Source of the DNA: Saccharothrix tamanrassetensis
GTDB taxonomy: Bacteria > Actinomycetota > Actinomycetes > Mycobacteriales > Pseudonocardiaceae
Assembly: GCF_014203665.1 (NCBI RefSeq)
Contig: NZ_JACHJN010000003.1
Location: 310,001 to 374,000, forward strand
Direction of reading: 5' to 3'
DNA length: 64,000 bases
A program made the translations under genes and the position numbers. The notes under the pieces are model-generated. The model saw only the letters and a program-made list of their open reading frames with translations, did no database searches and was not told the DNA's origin. Positions 26,297 to 33,863 of the stretch are shown here, piece by piece; positions within the stretch are counted from its first letter, which is position 1, and the number at the start of each line of letters is the position of its first letter.

Positions 26297-26338
26297 CCGC
26301 CTGACCCGCCTGACCGCCTGACCCGCCTGACCGCCTGA
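26281..26338. repeat. Seven tandem CCGCCTGA units at the LysR stop codon
   Basis: Seven copies of the 8-base unit CCGCCTGA, with single extra C bases after the third and fifth. Every unit contains TGA, and the regulator ends at the second TGA. The unit length of 8 rotates through all three frames, so frame changes soon meet a stop. Confidence 0.85.
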
Positions 26339-26435
26339 GCGACGATGGGGCAAGTCGGTGTTGCGACATCGGCGGGTACGACGATGTCCGTGTCGGAGGT
26401 GCCCGACCACGTGCCTCCGTGAGGCCACCACCCCA

Positions 26436-26476
26436 GGGGACCTCCCACGGAACATCCGCCGCCGTGGGAGGTTCCC
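26436..26476. terminator. Bidirectional stem-loop between LysR and GntR genes
   Basis: GGGGACCTCCCACGG and CCGTGGGAGGTTCCC pair over about 14 positions with one mismatch and a loop of about 10 bases. It lies between the convergent 3' ends of the two regulators. Confidence 0.7.
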
Positions 26477-26549
26477 GCCCTCACCGGGGCCGGGTGACCA
26501 CCCGCACGCGCCCCGGGTGGTCGGTCGGATCGCGGACGTGCCGCCCCGG

Positions 26550-27221
26550 TCAGTCCGAGTGCCGCTCCAGCAGCTCCTCCAGGAACCCGCCCGCCTCGGC
26601 CGCCGCCCGCGCCGGGTCGCGTTCGCGGACCGCGTCCAGCAGGCCGCCGTGGGAGACCTGTTCGTCCTCGTGGTCGGTCTCCACGGTCGCCGTGATGCTG
26701 GCCCGGACCGCTTCGGTCAGGCCCTGGTACAGCTCGGCGAGCAGGGTGTTGTGCGAGCACTGCACGAGCAGCACGTGGAACGCGGCATCGCGCTCCACCA
26801 GTCGTTCCCAGTCCTTCGCGGCGAGCGCGGCGTCCCGTTCGGAGAGCAGCGCCTCCAGCCGGCGCAGCTCCTCGTCGGTGCGCTGGACGGCGGCCAGCCG
26901 GGCGCCTTCGACCTCAAGCGTGCGGCGCACCTGGAGGACGTCGCGCAGCTCGCTGCCGCACAGCCGGCGGACGGCGCCGGACAGCTCGCTGGTGGCGCGC
27001 ACGAACGTGCCGTCGCCCTGGCGGACCTCCAGCAGTCCGGCGTGGGACAGCGCACGCACCGCCTCCCGCACGGTGTTGCGACCCACGCCGAGCGCGGTGA
27101 CGAGTTCCGGTTCCGGCGGGATGCGCTGGCCGACCGGCCATTCGCCGCCGGCGATCGCGTCCCTCATCTGGTCGATCACCTGGTCGACGAGTCCGGCCCG
27201 TCGGGTAGTGGCCAACGGCAC
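26550..27221 (-). CDS. GntR-family regulator, FadR/FCD subgroup
   Basis: Regulator of 223 residues. The winged helix-turn-helix has LVDQVIDQMRDAIAGGEWPVGQRIPPEPELVTALGVGRNTVREAVRAL. The helical C-terminal FCD domain follows, including ERDAAFHVLLVQCSHNTLLAELY, with histidines that may bind a metal. It is divergent from an MFS transporter of the CynX type with a 47-bp gap, and probably controls that gene. I see no clear palindromic operator in the gap. Confidence 0.92.
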   Translation of the reverse strand: MPLATTRRAGLVDQVIDQMRDAIAGGEWPVGQRIPPEPELVTALGVGRNTVREAVRALSHAGLLEVRQGDGTFVRATSELSGAVRRLCGSELRDVLQVRRTLEVEGARLAAVQRTDEELRRLEALLSERDAALAAKDWERLVERDAAFHVLLVQCSHNTLLAELYQGLTEAVRASITATVETDHEDEQVSHGGLLDAVRERDPARAAAEAGGFLEELLERHSD

Positions 27222-27268
27222 AGCGTCGTCCTTTCATCCGAACATCCCATGTCTGTAATAGTAGGCCG

Positions 27269-28564
27269 GTGACGATCCAGCAGACCCAGCCAGACCGGAC
27301 ACCGTCGAAGGTTCACATTGCCACTGATCCCGGTGCCAATGCGACGATCGCGGCCCATCCTTCTGGTAGTCCCGCTGGTCCGGTGGTCCGGAACCGCCAA
27401 GTTGCCCTGGTCGGCAGCACCCTGTTGGCGATCGGCGTAGCGCTGGCCGCCGCCAACCTCCGTCCGGCCGTCACCAGCCTGGCATCCGTGCTCGGCGACG
27501 TGCGCGGCTCCCTCGGGGTTTCCACGGCGTGGACTTCACTGTTGACGGCCATTCCGACCCTGTGCTTCGGCTTCGCCGCCTTCCTCGCCCCTTGGCTGGG
27601 CCGCCGCCTGGGCATGGCCCGCGCGGTCGCGCTGTCACTGCTCGTGCTGACCGTCGGCCTGGTGCTGCGGATCGTCGACGGACCCGCGGTGGTGCTCGGC
27701 GGAACGTTCATCGCCTGCGCCGGCATCGCCGTGTGCAACGTGCTGATCCCCGTCGTGGTCAAGGACTCCTTCCCCGGTCGGGTCGGACTGGTCACCGGCG
27801 TCTACACGGCGGCGCTGGCCGCCGGTGCCGCGCTGGGTGCCGCGTTCACCCCCGGTCTGGAGTCGCTGCTCGGCTCCTGGCGCCTGGCCGTGGGGGCCTG
27901 GGCCTTCCTGTCGCTGGCGGCGCTGCTCGTGTGGCTGGCAGGCGCGCGGCACGGGGAAGTCGTCCGCTCGGCGGGCCCTCGCGCGGTCACGCCCAAGCGA
28001 TCCCTGGTCCGCAACCCGCTCGCGTGGGTGATCACGGTGTTCTTCGGGCTCCAGTCGCTGCTCGCCTACACGGTGATGGGCTGGCTGCCGCAGATCCTCG
28101 GCGACGCCGGGGTGGACCGGACCACCGCGGGCCTGCTGCTGGCGATCACGATGGTGCTCGGCGTCCCGGTCAGCCTCATCGTCCCGCCACTGGCGGCCCG
28201 CCGTTCGAGCCAGTCCGGGATGGTGCTGGGCCTGGGCCTGCTGTCGGTGGCCGGCGTGCTGGGCCTCGCCCTGGCGCCGTCCCTCGCGCCCGGCCTGTGG
28301 GTCGTGCTGGTCGGACTCGGCATGGGCATGTTCCCGCTCGCGCTGGTCATGATCTCACTCCGGACTTCATCCACTTCTGACACCGCCCGGCTCTCGGCCA
28401 TGGCGCAGAGCATCGGCTACCTGATCTCGGCCTCCGGCCCTTTCGCCTTCGGGGTTTTGCGCGGCGTCACCGGCACCTGGACCGTCTCCATGCTCGTCCT
28501 GGTCGCCCTCCTCGTCCTGCTCACCGCCCTCGGCTGGATCGCCGGCCGCCCCCGCACGGTCTGA
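27269..28564 (+). CDS. MFS transporter, CynX/NimT type
   Basis: Membrane transporter of 431 residues with about 12 helices after a hydrophilic N-terminal tail of about 45 residues. AAANLRPAVTSLASVLGDV and LTAIPTLCFGFAAFLAPWLGRRLG are typical of the cyanate/2-nitroimidazole transporter branch. The start is GTG with no strong ribosome site. Divergence from a GntR regulator is the usual setting of this family in actinobacteria. The substrate is not predictable from sequence. Confidence 0.9.
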   Translation: MTIQQTQPDRTPSKVHIATDPGANATIAAHPSGSPAGPVVRNRQVALVGSTLLAIGVALAAANLRPAVTSLASVLGDVRGSLGVSTAWTSLLTAIPTLCFGFAAFLAPWLGRRLGMARAVALSLLVLTVGLVLRIVDGPAVVLGGTFIACAGIAVCNVLIPVVVKDSFPGRVGLVTGVYTAALAAGAALGAAFTPGLESLLGSWRLAVGAWAFLSLAALLVWLAGARHGEVVRSAGPRAVTPKRSLVRNPLAWVITVFFGLQSLLAYTVMGWLPQILGDAGVDRTTAGLLLAITMVLGVPVSLIVPPLAARRSSQSGMVLGLGLLSVAGVLGLALAPSLAPGLWVVLVGLGMGMFPLALVMISLRTSSTSDTARLSAMAQSIGYLISASGPFAFGVLRGVTGTWTVSMLVLVALLVLLTALGWIAGRPRTV

Positions 28565-28630
28565 CCCCAGCTCACCCGCCTTTCCCGCCCCACCCAGACG
28601 CCCGTGCACGCGCCGCACAGACCTGTCGCC

Positions 28631-28757
28631 TCGTGTTCTCCCCGTATGGCCTGCCCGCAGGGCTACCGCGCTTGTCCAGGGAGGTCAAGCACGCTTTCCG
28701 CTTGACCTCCCTGGACAAGGGTGGTGGTCTTTGACAGGCCATACGGGGAGAACACGA
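28631..28757 (-). repeat. Large imperfect palindrome, copy 2 of 3 (reverse orientation)
   Basis: The outer arms TCGTGTTCTCCCCGTATGGC and GCCATACGGGGAGAACACGA are exact complements. Relative to the other copies both arms change together (TGTCATCC becomes TGTTCTCC, with the matching change opposite). Read on the minus strand it has the same mini-hairpins GTCAAAGAC and CCTGCGGGCAGG. Its own core pairs CTTGTCCAGGGAGGTCAAGC (28671-28690) with GCTTGACCTCCCTGGACAAG. It follows the MFS gene within about 70 bases. Confidence 0.85.
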
Positions 28758-28846
28758 CGCCCTTCCGTTTTTCCTCCCCGGAGGTCTGCCCAGCGGCGAG
28801 CGTCGCTCTTATTGCTAAGATCCGTACAGGGCCAAGTCTGAAAAGA

Positions 28847-28878
28847 GTCCTCGCCGGACGGGCAGGCCGCCAAGGATC
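28847..28878 (+). repeat. Conserved flank box A of palindrome element, second locus
   Basis: It differs at one of 32 positions from 10685-10716 and likewise precedes a large palindrome. The intervening stretch differs from the first locus, so only this block, the palindrome and box C are conserved. Confidence 0.8.
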
Positions 28879-28914
28879 CCCCGAAAAGCCAAAGCATAAA
28901 AGATGCGAGCAGTG

Positions 28915-29045
28915 CTGTGTGTCATCCCCGCATGTCCTGGTCAAAGACAACCACCGTTGTCCGGGGAATGCAAGCGAAAAGCGTGCTTGCATTCCCCGGA
29001 CAACGGTGGTTCGCTGCGCGCAGGCCATACGGGGATGACACACAG
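28915..29045 (+). repeat. Large imperfect palindrome, copy 3 of 3
   Basis: The outer arms CTGTGTGTCATCCCC and GGGGATGACACACAG pair exactly. The mini-hairpins are GTCAAAGAC on the left and CTGCGCGCAG on the right, where the right one has changed on both sides of its stem yet still pairs. The core of about 25 bases, CCACCGTTGTCCGGGGAATG plus CAAGC, pairs perfectly with its partner around GAAAAGCGT. It lies upstream of the 3' end of the mtr gene on the other strand. Confidence 0.85.
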
Positions 29046-29053
29046 CCCGACCG

Positions 29054-29075
29054 GAGGTGCGTGCTGGCGCACGGC
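29054..29075 (+). repeat. Conserved flank box C of palindrome element, second locus
   Basis: The counterpart of 10911-10932 with three differences. It follows the palindrome at nearly the same distance (8 bases here, 4 there). Confidence 0.7.
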
Positions 29076-29116
29076 TGGTGCCGGTGGGCTGGTGCGGGTG
29101 GTGGGGGGTGGCCAGG

Positions 29117-30490
29117 TCAGTCGAGGGGGAGGTTGAGCAGTGCGTTCTCGATGACCTCGGGCATGGCCGGGTGGATCCAGTACTGGCCCTTGGCCATGGT
29201 CTTCGCGTCCAATCCGAAGCTCATCGCCTGGATGATCGGTTGGATCACGCTGGATGCCTGTGGGCCGATGATGTGCGCGCCGAGGATCCGACCGGTGGAG
29301 GGATCCGCCAATACCTTGGCGAAACCGGTGGTGTCCTCCATCGCCCAGCCGTAGGCGATGGACGCATAAGCCTGAGAAGCCGCGACGTACCGCACGCCCT
29401 GTTCGACGGCCTGTTCCTCGGTCAAGCCGACCGAAGCCACCTGCGGAGCGGAGAAGACCGCAGCGGGCACGTATCGGTGGTCGGAGGCGATGGGCGAATC
29501 AGGGTTCAGGAGGTTGTGCTGCACGACGCGTGCCTCGTGGTTGGCGACGTGCTTGAGCTGGTATTCCGAGCTGATGTCACCGAGCGCGTAAATGCCCTCC
29601 ACGGACGTCCGCTGGTACTCGTCCACCACCACCCGGCCGTCCGGGTGCAGCTCCACGCCGGTCGTGGACAGGTCCAACAGGTCGGCGTTCGGGGTCCGGC
29701 CTACGGCGACCAGGAGTTCGTCGGACGTGACGACCTCCGCGCCGTCCGGACCCTCCAGGTGCAGCCGCACCTCGCCGTTCACGCGTTCGGCGCGTACGGC
29801 CTTCCGGCGCAGCCGCACGTCCCACTTCTCCGACGCCACGGACGTGAACCGGGACGCGACCTCGTGGTCCTCGTGCCGCAGCAGCACGTCCGAACGGGCG
29901 ATCACGGTCACGGCCACGCCGAAGGACGAGAAGACGTGCGCGAACTCGGCCGCCACGAAGCCGCTGCCGAGGATGGTGAGGCGTTCGGGCAGTTCGTCCA
30001 GGCGCATGATCGTGTCGGACGTGTGGTAGCCGACCGTCGCCAGGTCCGCCACGTCGGGGACGACCGGGCGGGAGCCCGCGGCCAGCACGAAGCGGTCGGC
30101 GGTGATGGTCTCGCCGGTTCCGGTGTCCAAGGTCTTCGGGCCCACGAACTTCGCCGTGCCCTCGTAGACGGTGACGTTCGCGTTCTCCTCCGCGCGCCAG
30201 CGCCTGCCGCCTTCGGAGATCGGGTCGATGCGGCCGAAGATGCGGTCCCGCACATCCGTCCAGCGGACGCCGTCGAGCGTCGCGTCGACACCGAGGCGCG
30301 CGCCGGAAGCGGGGGCGGCGGCGACGTCCGCGGTGTGCACGAACATCTTCGTGGGGATGCACCCGACGTTCAGGCACGTGCCGCCGAAGACGCCCTTCTC
30401 GACGATCGCGATGTTCCAGTCGGCGAATCGCTCGTCGGCGATCGAGTTGCCGGAACCGGTGCCGATGATGACCAGGTCGAAGTGCCTCAC
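29117..30490 (-). CDS. mtr: Mycothione reductase
   Basis: Flavoprotein that reduces mycothiol disulfide with NADPH. The protein has 457 residues, close to the mycobacterial enzyme. [14 protein letters not shown] binds [20 protein letters not shown] holds the redox-active Cys pair, and [20 protein letters not shown] is the NADPH fold. The C-terminal [13 protein letters not shown] and [12 protein letters not shown] complete the dimer/active site with the catalytic His. GTG 30488-30490 is chosen as the family start. An ATG at 30523 in the same frame has a possible ribosome site. A strong inverted repeat covers the chosen start. Confidence 0.93.
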   Translation of the reverse strand: MRHFDLVIIGTGSGNSIADERFADWNIAIVEKGVFGGTCLNVGCIPTKMFVHTADVAAAPASGARLGVDATLDGVRWTDVRDRIFGRIDPISEGGRRWRAEENANVTVYEGTAKFVGPKTLDTGTGETITADRFVLAAGSRPVVPDVADLATVGYHTSDTIMRLDELPERLTILGSGFVAAEFAHVFSSFGVAVTVIARSDVLLRHEDHEVASRFTSVASEKWDVRLRRKAVRAERVNGEVRLHLEGPDGAEVVTSDELLVAVGRTPNADLLDLSTTGVELHPDGRVVVDEYQRTSVEGIYALGDISSEYQLKHVANHEARVVQHNLLNPDSPIASDHRYVPAAVFSAPQVASVGLTEEQAVEQGVRYVAASQAYASIAYGWAMEDTTGFAKVLADPSTGRILGAHIIGPQASSVIQPIIQAMSFGLDAKTMAKGQYWIHPAMPEVIENALLNLPLD

Positions 30491-30517
30491 GTCGTGCTGC
30501 AACCCACGACGTGAGGC
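30484..30517. promoter_or_regulatory. 13-bp perfect inverted repeat over the mtr start
   Basis: GCCTCACGTCGTG and CACGACGTGAGGC pair exactly around an 8-base loop. The right end of the repeat on the minus strand contains the predicted GTG start of mtr. In RNA it would hide the start codon; in DNA it would be a dimeric repressor site. Confidence 0.7.
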
Positions 30518-30551
30518 GCTCATTCCCGGACGGCCCGCCCGGCCCCGCCGG

Positions 30552-31079
30552 TCAGGCGGCGTAGGTCGGGGTCACGATGGCGCGTGCCAGCGTGTGGAAC
30601 GCCAGGTTGAAGCTGACCACGGCCGGGGACACGTCGGGCGTCACGTCGAGCTTCTCCACGTCCACGGCGTGCACCACGAAGTAGTACCGGTGGGCGGAAT
30701 CACCCTCGGGCGGTGCCGCGCCGCCGTACGACCGGGTGCCGTAGTCGTTGCGCACGTGGAACGCGTCGCCGGGCAGGGTGTCGTCGCCCGCGCCCGCGCC
30801 GGTGTCCAGCGACGTCACCGACACCGGGATGTTCACCGCGACCCAGTGCCAGAAGCCGCAGGGGGTGGGGGCGTCCGGGTCGAAGCAGGTGACCACGAAG
30901 CTCTTCGTGCCGGCCGGGAACCCGGACCAGCTCAGTTGCGGCGACAGGTCGCCCGCCGCGTTCACGTGGGCGTCCGGCAGCGTCTCGCCGTCGCGCACGT
31001 CGGTCGACGTCACCTCGAACGACGGCACTGCCGGCAGCAGCGAGTAGGGGTCGGGAGCGGCGGGGCGCTCAAGGCTCAT
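30552..31079 (-). CDS. YbhB/YbcL-family PEBP protein
   Basis: Protein of 175 residues of the phosphatidylethanolamine-binding / Raf-kinase-inhibitor-like family. [28 protein letters not shown] is the conserved ligand-pocket region, [10 protein letters not shown] follows, and [23 protein letters not shown] is the second conserved block with the His. No signal peptide is seen. The bacterial function is uncertain. It lies 60 bases upstream of mtr on the same strand and may be cotranscribed. Confidence 0.93.
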   Translation of the reverse strand: MSLERPAAPDPYSLLPAVPSFEVTSTDVRDGETLPDAHVNAAGDLSPQLSWSGFPAGTKSFVVTCFDPDAPTPCGFWHWVAVNIPVSVTSLDTGAGAGDDTLPGDAFHVRNDYGTRSYGGAAPPEGDSAHRYYFVVHAVDVEKLDVTPDVSPAVVSFNLAFHTLARAIVTPTYAA

Positions 31080-31201
31080 CGAAGTCCTCCACGAGTGGAT
31101 CAGGCACGACCGGATGTGACCCTATCGTCGGGTGAACTGTGTTGCAGATTCATCACCGGACAACCCTGATCGCCCCCGGTACGTCTCAAAATAGGCGGAC
31201 G

Positions 31202-31220
31202 GCCCCCGAATCCTGGGGGC
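31202..31220 (+). promoter_or_regulatory. Small stem-loop in the deacetylase leader
   Basis: GCCCCC and GGGGGC pair around GAATCCT, about 25 bases before the start codon. It could affect translation or be incidental. Confidence 0.3.
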
Positions 31221-31244
31221 GCGGCTTCAGGGGGGATCCACGCA

Positions 31245-32063
31245 ATGCGAAGAATCGGTGTGGCGGTCGCGGCTGCCCTGGCCATCGTCACCGCGGCGTG
31301 CGCGCCCGAGCCGGTGGGGCAGCCCTCGGGCGCGACGGCCACCACCACGACCACCGCGGTGACCACCACCACGCCGCCCACGGCGGTGCCCGGCCCCGGT
31401 GGCACGACGGTGCCGGTGTTCCAGCACCCGTACCGGTACGGCACGGCGCAGGCGAAGGCCCCGGCCGGCCCGGACGGGCTGCTGCCGGTGGTGCGGCGGA
31501 TCGAGACGGACAAGCCGTACGTGTTCATCACCATCGACGACGGCGCGGTCCGGCACCCGGCGGCGCTGGAGCTGATGCGCTCCTCGAACGTGCGGCCGTC
31601 GCTGTTCCTCAACACCAAGCACGTCCAGGACGACCCGGCCTACTTCAAGGCGCTCCAGGACCGGGCCGACGTGCAGGTGCACGCCCACACCGCCAACCAC
31701 CCGAACCTCCAGGGCAAGTCCTACGACTTCCAGCGCCAGGAGATCTGCGGCAACGCCGACTACCTGGAGCAGCAGATGGGCGCGCGGCCGAAGCTGTTCC
31801 GCCCGCCGTTCGGCAACTACGACGCCACCACCCGCCGCGCGGCCACCGACTGCGGGTTCTCCGCGCTGGTGATGTGGACCGCGGCGGTCAACGACGGCGT
31901 GGTGCAGTTCCAGGCGGGCGGCAAGCTGAACCGGGGCGACGTGGTGCTCATGCACTTCCGCCACACGTTCGTGGAGGACTTCCTGGCGTTCCTCGAACGC
32001 TGCAAGCAGGACGGCCTGACCCCGGTGCCGCTGGAGGACCACCTGTCGGTCACCCAGCCTTAG
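31245..32063 (+). CDS. Polysaccharide deacetylase lipoprotein (NodB domain)
   Basis: Secreted or lipid-anchored carbohydrate deacetylase of 272 residues. The signal peptide ends VTAAC (lipobox). A Thr/Pro spacer follows, then the NodB domain. YVFITIDDG is motif 1 with the metal Asp and catalytic Asp, HAHTANHPNL is the metal His pair, RPPFGNYD is motif 3, and VVLMHFRH is motif 5. All catalytic positions are present. The likely substrate is peptidoglycan or a GlcNAc polymer. GGGGGG lies upstream of the ATG. Confidence 0.9.
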   Translation: MRRIGVAVAAALAIVTAACAPEPVGQPSGATATTTTTAVTTTTPPTAVPGPGGTTVPVFQHPYRYGTAQAKAPAGPDGLLPVVRRIETDKPYVFITIDDGAVRHPAALELMRSSNVRPSLFLNTKHVQDDPAYFKALQDRADVQVHAHTANHPNLQGKSYDFQRQEICGNADYLEQQMGARPKLFRPPFGNYDATTRRAATDCGFSALVMWTAAVNDGVVQFQAGGKLNRGDVVLMHFRHTFVEDFLAFLERCKQDGLTPVPLEDHLSVTQP

Positions 32064-32143
32064 GCCCTTGCGGGGGCGTGAAGTCCCGGTGAACGTCCGA
32101 CCACGGGCGCAACGACCACCGCGGGTGCGACCGAGAATTCGGT

Positions 32144-33790
32144 GTGCAGATGCTGCGGTCCGCGCTGGACTTCCTCGGTGGTCCCGGCCCGGTGGCGCTC
32201 GCGATCGCGTTGCTGTTCGCGACCCCGGTCATCGACCGGCTCTTCGTGCGCCGCAAGAGGGTGGGGTTCCGCGTCCTCTACAACTCCAAGATCGGCCTCG
32301 GCCCCGAGCAGTTGCACGACGGCACCGAGTCGCACGCCCCGCAGCTGCGCGAGCTGGTGCGGGTGCTGGACCGGATGAGCATCGTCGTCATCCGGGTGCG
32401 CAACAACGGCACCTACGACATCGGCCCGGACGACTTCGACAAGCCGCTGACGTTCACCTTCGGCGACCGGGTGGTGTGGAACGCCAGGGTGTCCGAGGCC
32501 GGTTCGGAGGAGTTGCGCGAGGAGGTGCGGCGCAGCCTCCAGTTCTTCGGCGAGGAGGCCAACCAGGTCCGGGTGTCGCTGCCGACCGTGCGGGAACGCA
32601 TGGCGCTGAGCATGACCCGGCTGTTCCGGACCGGCGCGGACCGACCGCGGGCGGCGGCCGAACCGCTGTGGCACGGCGTGCGCCTGGACGGGCTCACCCT
32701 GCGCCGCAAGCAGAAGTTCAAGCTGCTGGTGGTGCTGCGCGAACCGGAGGGCAACCGGCACGGCGAACTGGGCAAAGAGGTCAAGATCACCGGCCACCTC
32801 GGCGGCGCGGGCGTGCTGCACGACGAGAAGCAGGAGCGGTTCCTCACCCTGCCCCGGCTGACCGGCGGCCTGGCGGCCCTGCTCGCGGGGGTGCTGGTGC
32901 TGACCCTGGCGTGGGCGCCGGAGGCGACCGACCCGACGGTGGCCTGCGGCGCGGGCACGCTGCGGGTCGAGGGGTCGAGCGTGTTCATGCCCACCATGGA
33001 CCGGATCGCCGAGCAGTACGTCAAGGCGTGCCCGCAGGCCCGCGTCGAGACCGAGCCGAACGGCAGCATCGCGGGTGTGCGCTCGGTGGTGACGGCCGAT
33101 CCGGGCCGGGCGCTGGTGGCGCTGTCGGACGGCAAGCAGGAGATCGGCGGGGTGGTGGCGCAGCAGGCGGCGATCGTGGTCTACCACGTGGTCGTGCACA
33201 GCTCGGTCGGCCTGGACACGCTGACCGTCGAGCAGCTCCGCGGCGTCTACTCGGGCCGGTACACGGACTGGAGCGAGCTGCGCGGCGGCGACCCGCTGCC
33301 GATCCGGATCGTCGGCCGGGGCAGCGAGTCGGGCACCCGCGAGCTGTTCGAACGCCGGGTCCTGGCGACCACGGAAGGCGCGTTGTCCTCCAACGACTGC
33401 CGCAACAAGGACCGCGACCCGCAGGCCCGGGTGATCCGCTGCGAGCGGGACAAGAACAGCGACGTGGTGCGGGAGATCGGCGCGGTGGACGGGGCGATCG
33501 GCTACGCGGACGCGCCTTCGGTCGCGGAGGCCCGCAAGACCGACCGGCTGACCGCGTTGTCGTTGGACGGCAAGGTCTTCGACGCGGCCGTGGGCGTGGA
33601 GGCGGGCTACCCGTTCTGGACGGTGGAGTACCTCTACACCAAGGCGCAGCCGGCCGAGGACTCGTTGCAGGCCAGGTTCATCCGGTACGTGCGGGAGCAC
33701 GACGGCTCCCGCGTCCGGATGAAGGACGCCGGCTACCTGCCCTGCCGGACCCCGGAAGGCGTGCTGCTGGACCTGTGCAACCTGCGTTGA
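32144..33790 (+). CDS. Membrane protein with central helix and C-terminal PstS-like binding domain
   Basis: Protein of 548 residues. A short N-terminal helix (about 12-30) is followed by about 200 residues of unknown family, rich in beta strands (VIRVRNNGTYDIGPDDFDKPLTFTF). Next comes a second helix (about 239-258), then a phosphate-binding-protein-like domain. The latter has LRVEGSSVFMPTMDRIAEQYV, GGVVAQQAAIVVYHVVVH, GVYSGRYTDWSELRGGDPLPIRIVGRGSESGTRELFE and IGAVDGAIGYADA, all PstS hallmarks. The protein is not next to any Pst permease gene. The domain may serve as a sensor rather than a transport component. The GTG start lacks a strong ribosome site. Confidence 0.8.
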   Translation: MQMLRSALDFLGGPGPVALAIALLFATPVIDRLFVRRKRVGFRVLYNSKIGLGPEQLHDGTESHAPQLRELVRVLDRMSIVVIRVRNNGTYDIGPDDFDKPLTFTFGDRVVWNARVSEAGSEELREEVRRSLQFFGEEANQVRVSLPTVRERMALSMTRLFRTGADRPRAAAEPLWHGVRLDGLTLRRKQKFKLLVVLREPEGNRHGELGKEVKITGHLGGAGVLHDEKQERFLTLPRLTGGLAALLAGVLVLTLAWAPEATDPTVACGAGTLRVEGSSVFMPTMDRIAEQYVKACPQARVETEPNGSIAGVRSVVTADPGRALVALSDGKQEIGGVVAQQAAIVVYHVVVHSSVGLDTLTVEQLRGVYSGRYTDWSELRGGDPLPIRIVGRGSESGTRELFERRVLATTEGALSSNDCRNKDRDPQARVIRCERDKNSDVVREIGAVDGAIGYADAPSVAEARKTDRLTALSLDGKVFDAAVGVEAGYPFWTVEYLYTKAQPAEDSLQARFIRYVREHDGSRVRMKDAGYLPCRTPEGVLLDLCNLR

Positions 33791-33817
33791 GGCGAGATGT
33801 CCGCGTCCTCCGGACAC

Positions 33818-33857
33818 GGAACCGGGCCGCTCCCGCGAGTGGGAACGGCCCGGTTCC
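33818..33857. terminator. Bidirectional terminator between the PstS-like gene and lon
   Basis: GGAACCGGGCCG and CGGCCCGGTTCC form a perfect 12-bp stem with a 16-base loop, in the 73-bp gap between convergent 3' ends. Confidence 0.8.
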
Positions 33858-33863
33858 GGCGGA

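Noticed and set aside
26281-26338. Possible CRISPR-like array
   Set aside because: Units are 8 bases with no spacers; it is a simple tandem repeat.
28663-29043. Long open frames on both strands through the palindromes, giving similar peptides at the two loci
   Set aside because: The peptide similarity follows from the conserved palindromic DNA. No ribosome sites or coding bias support translation.
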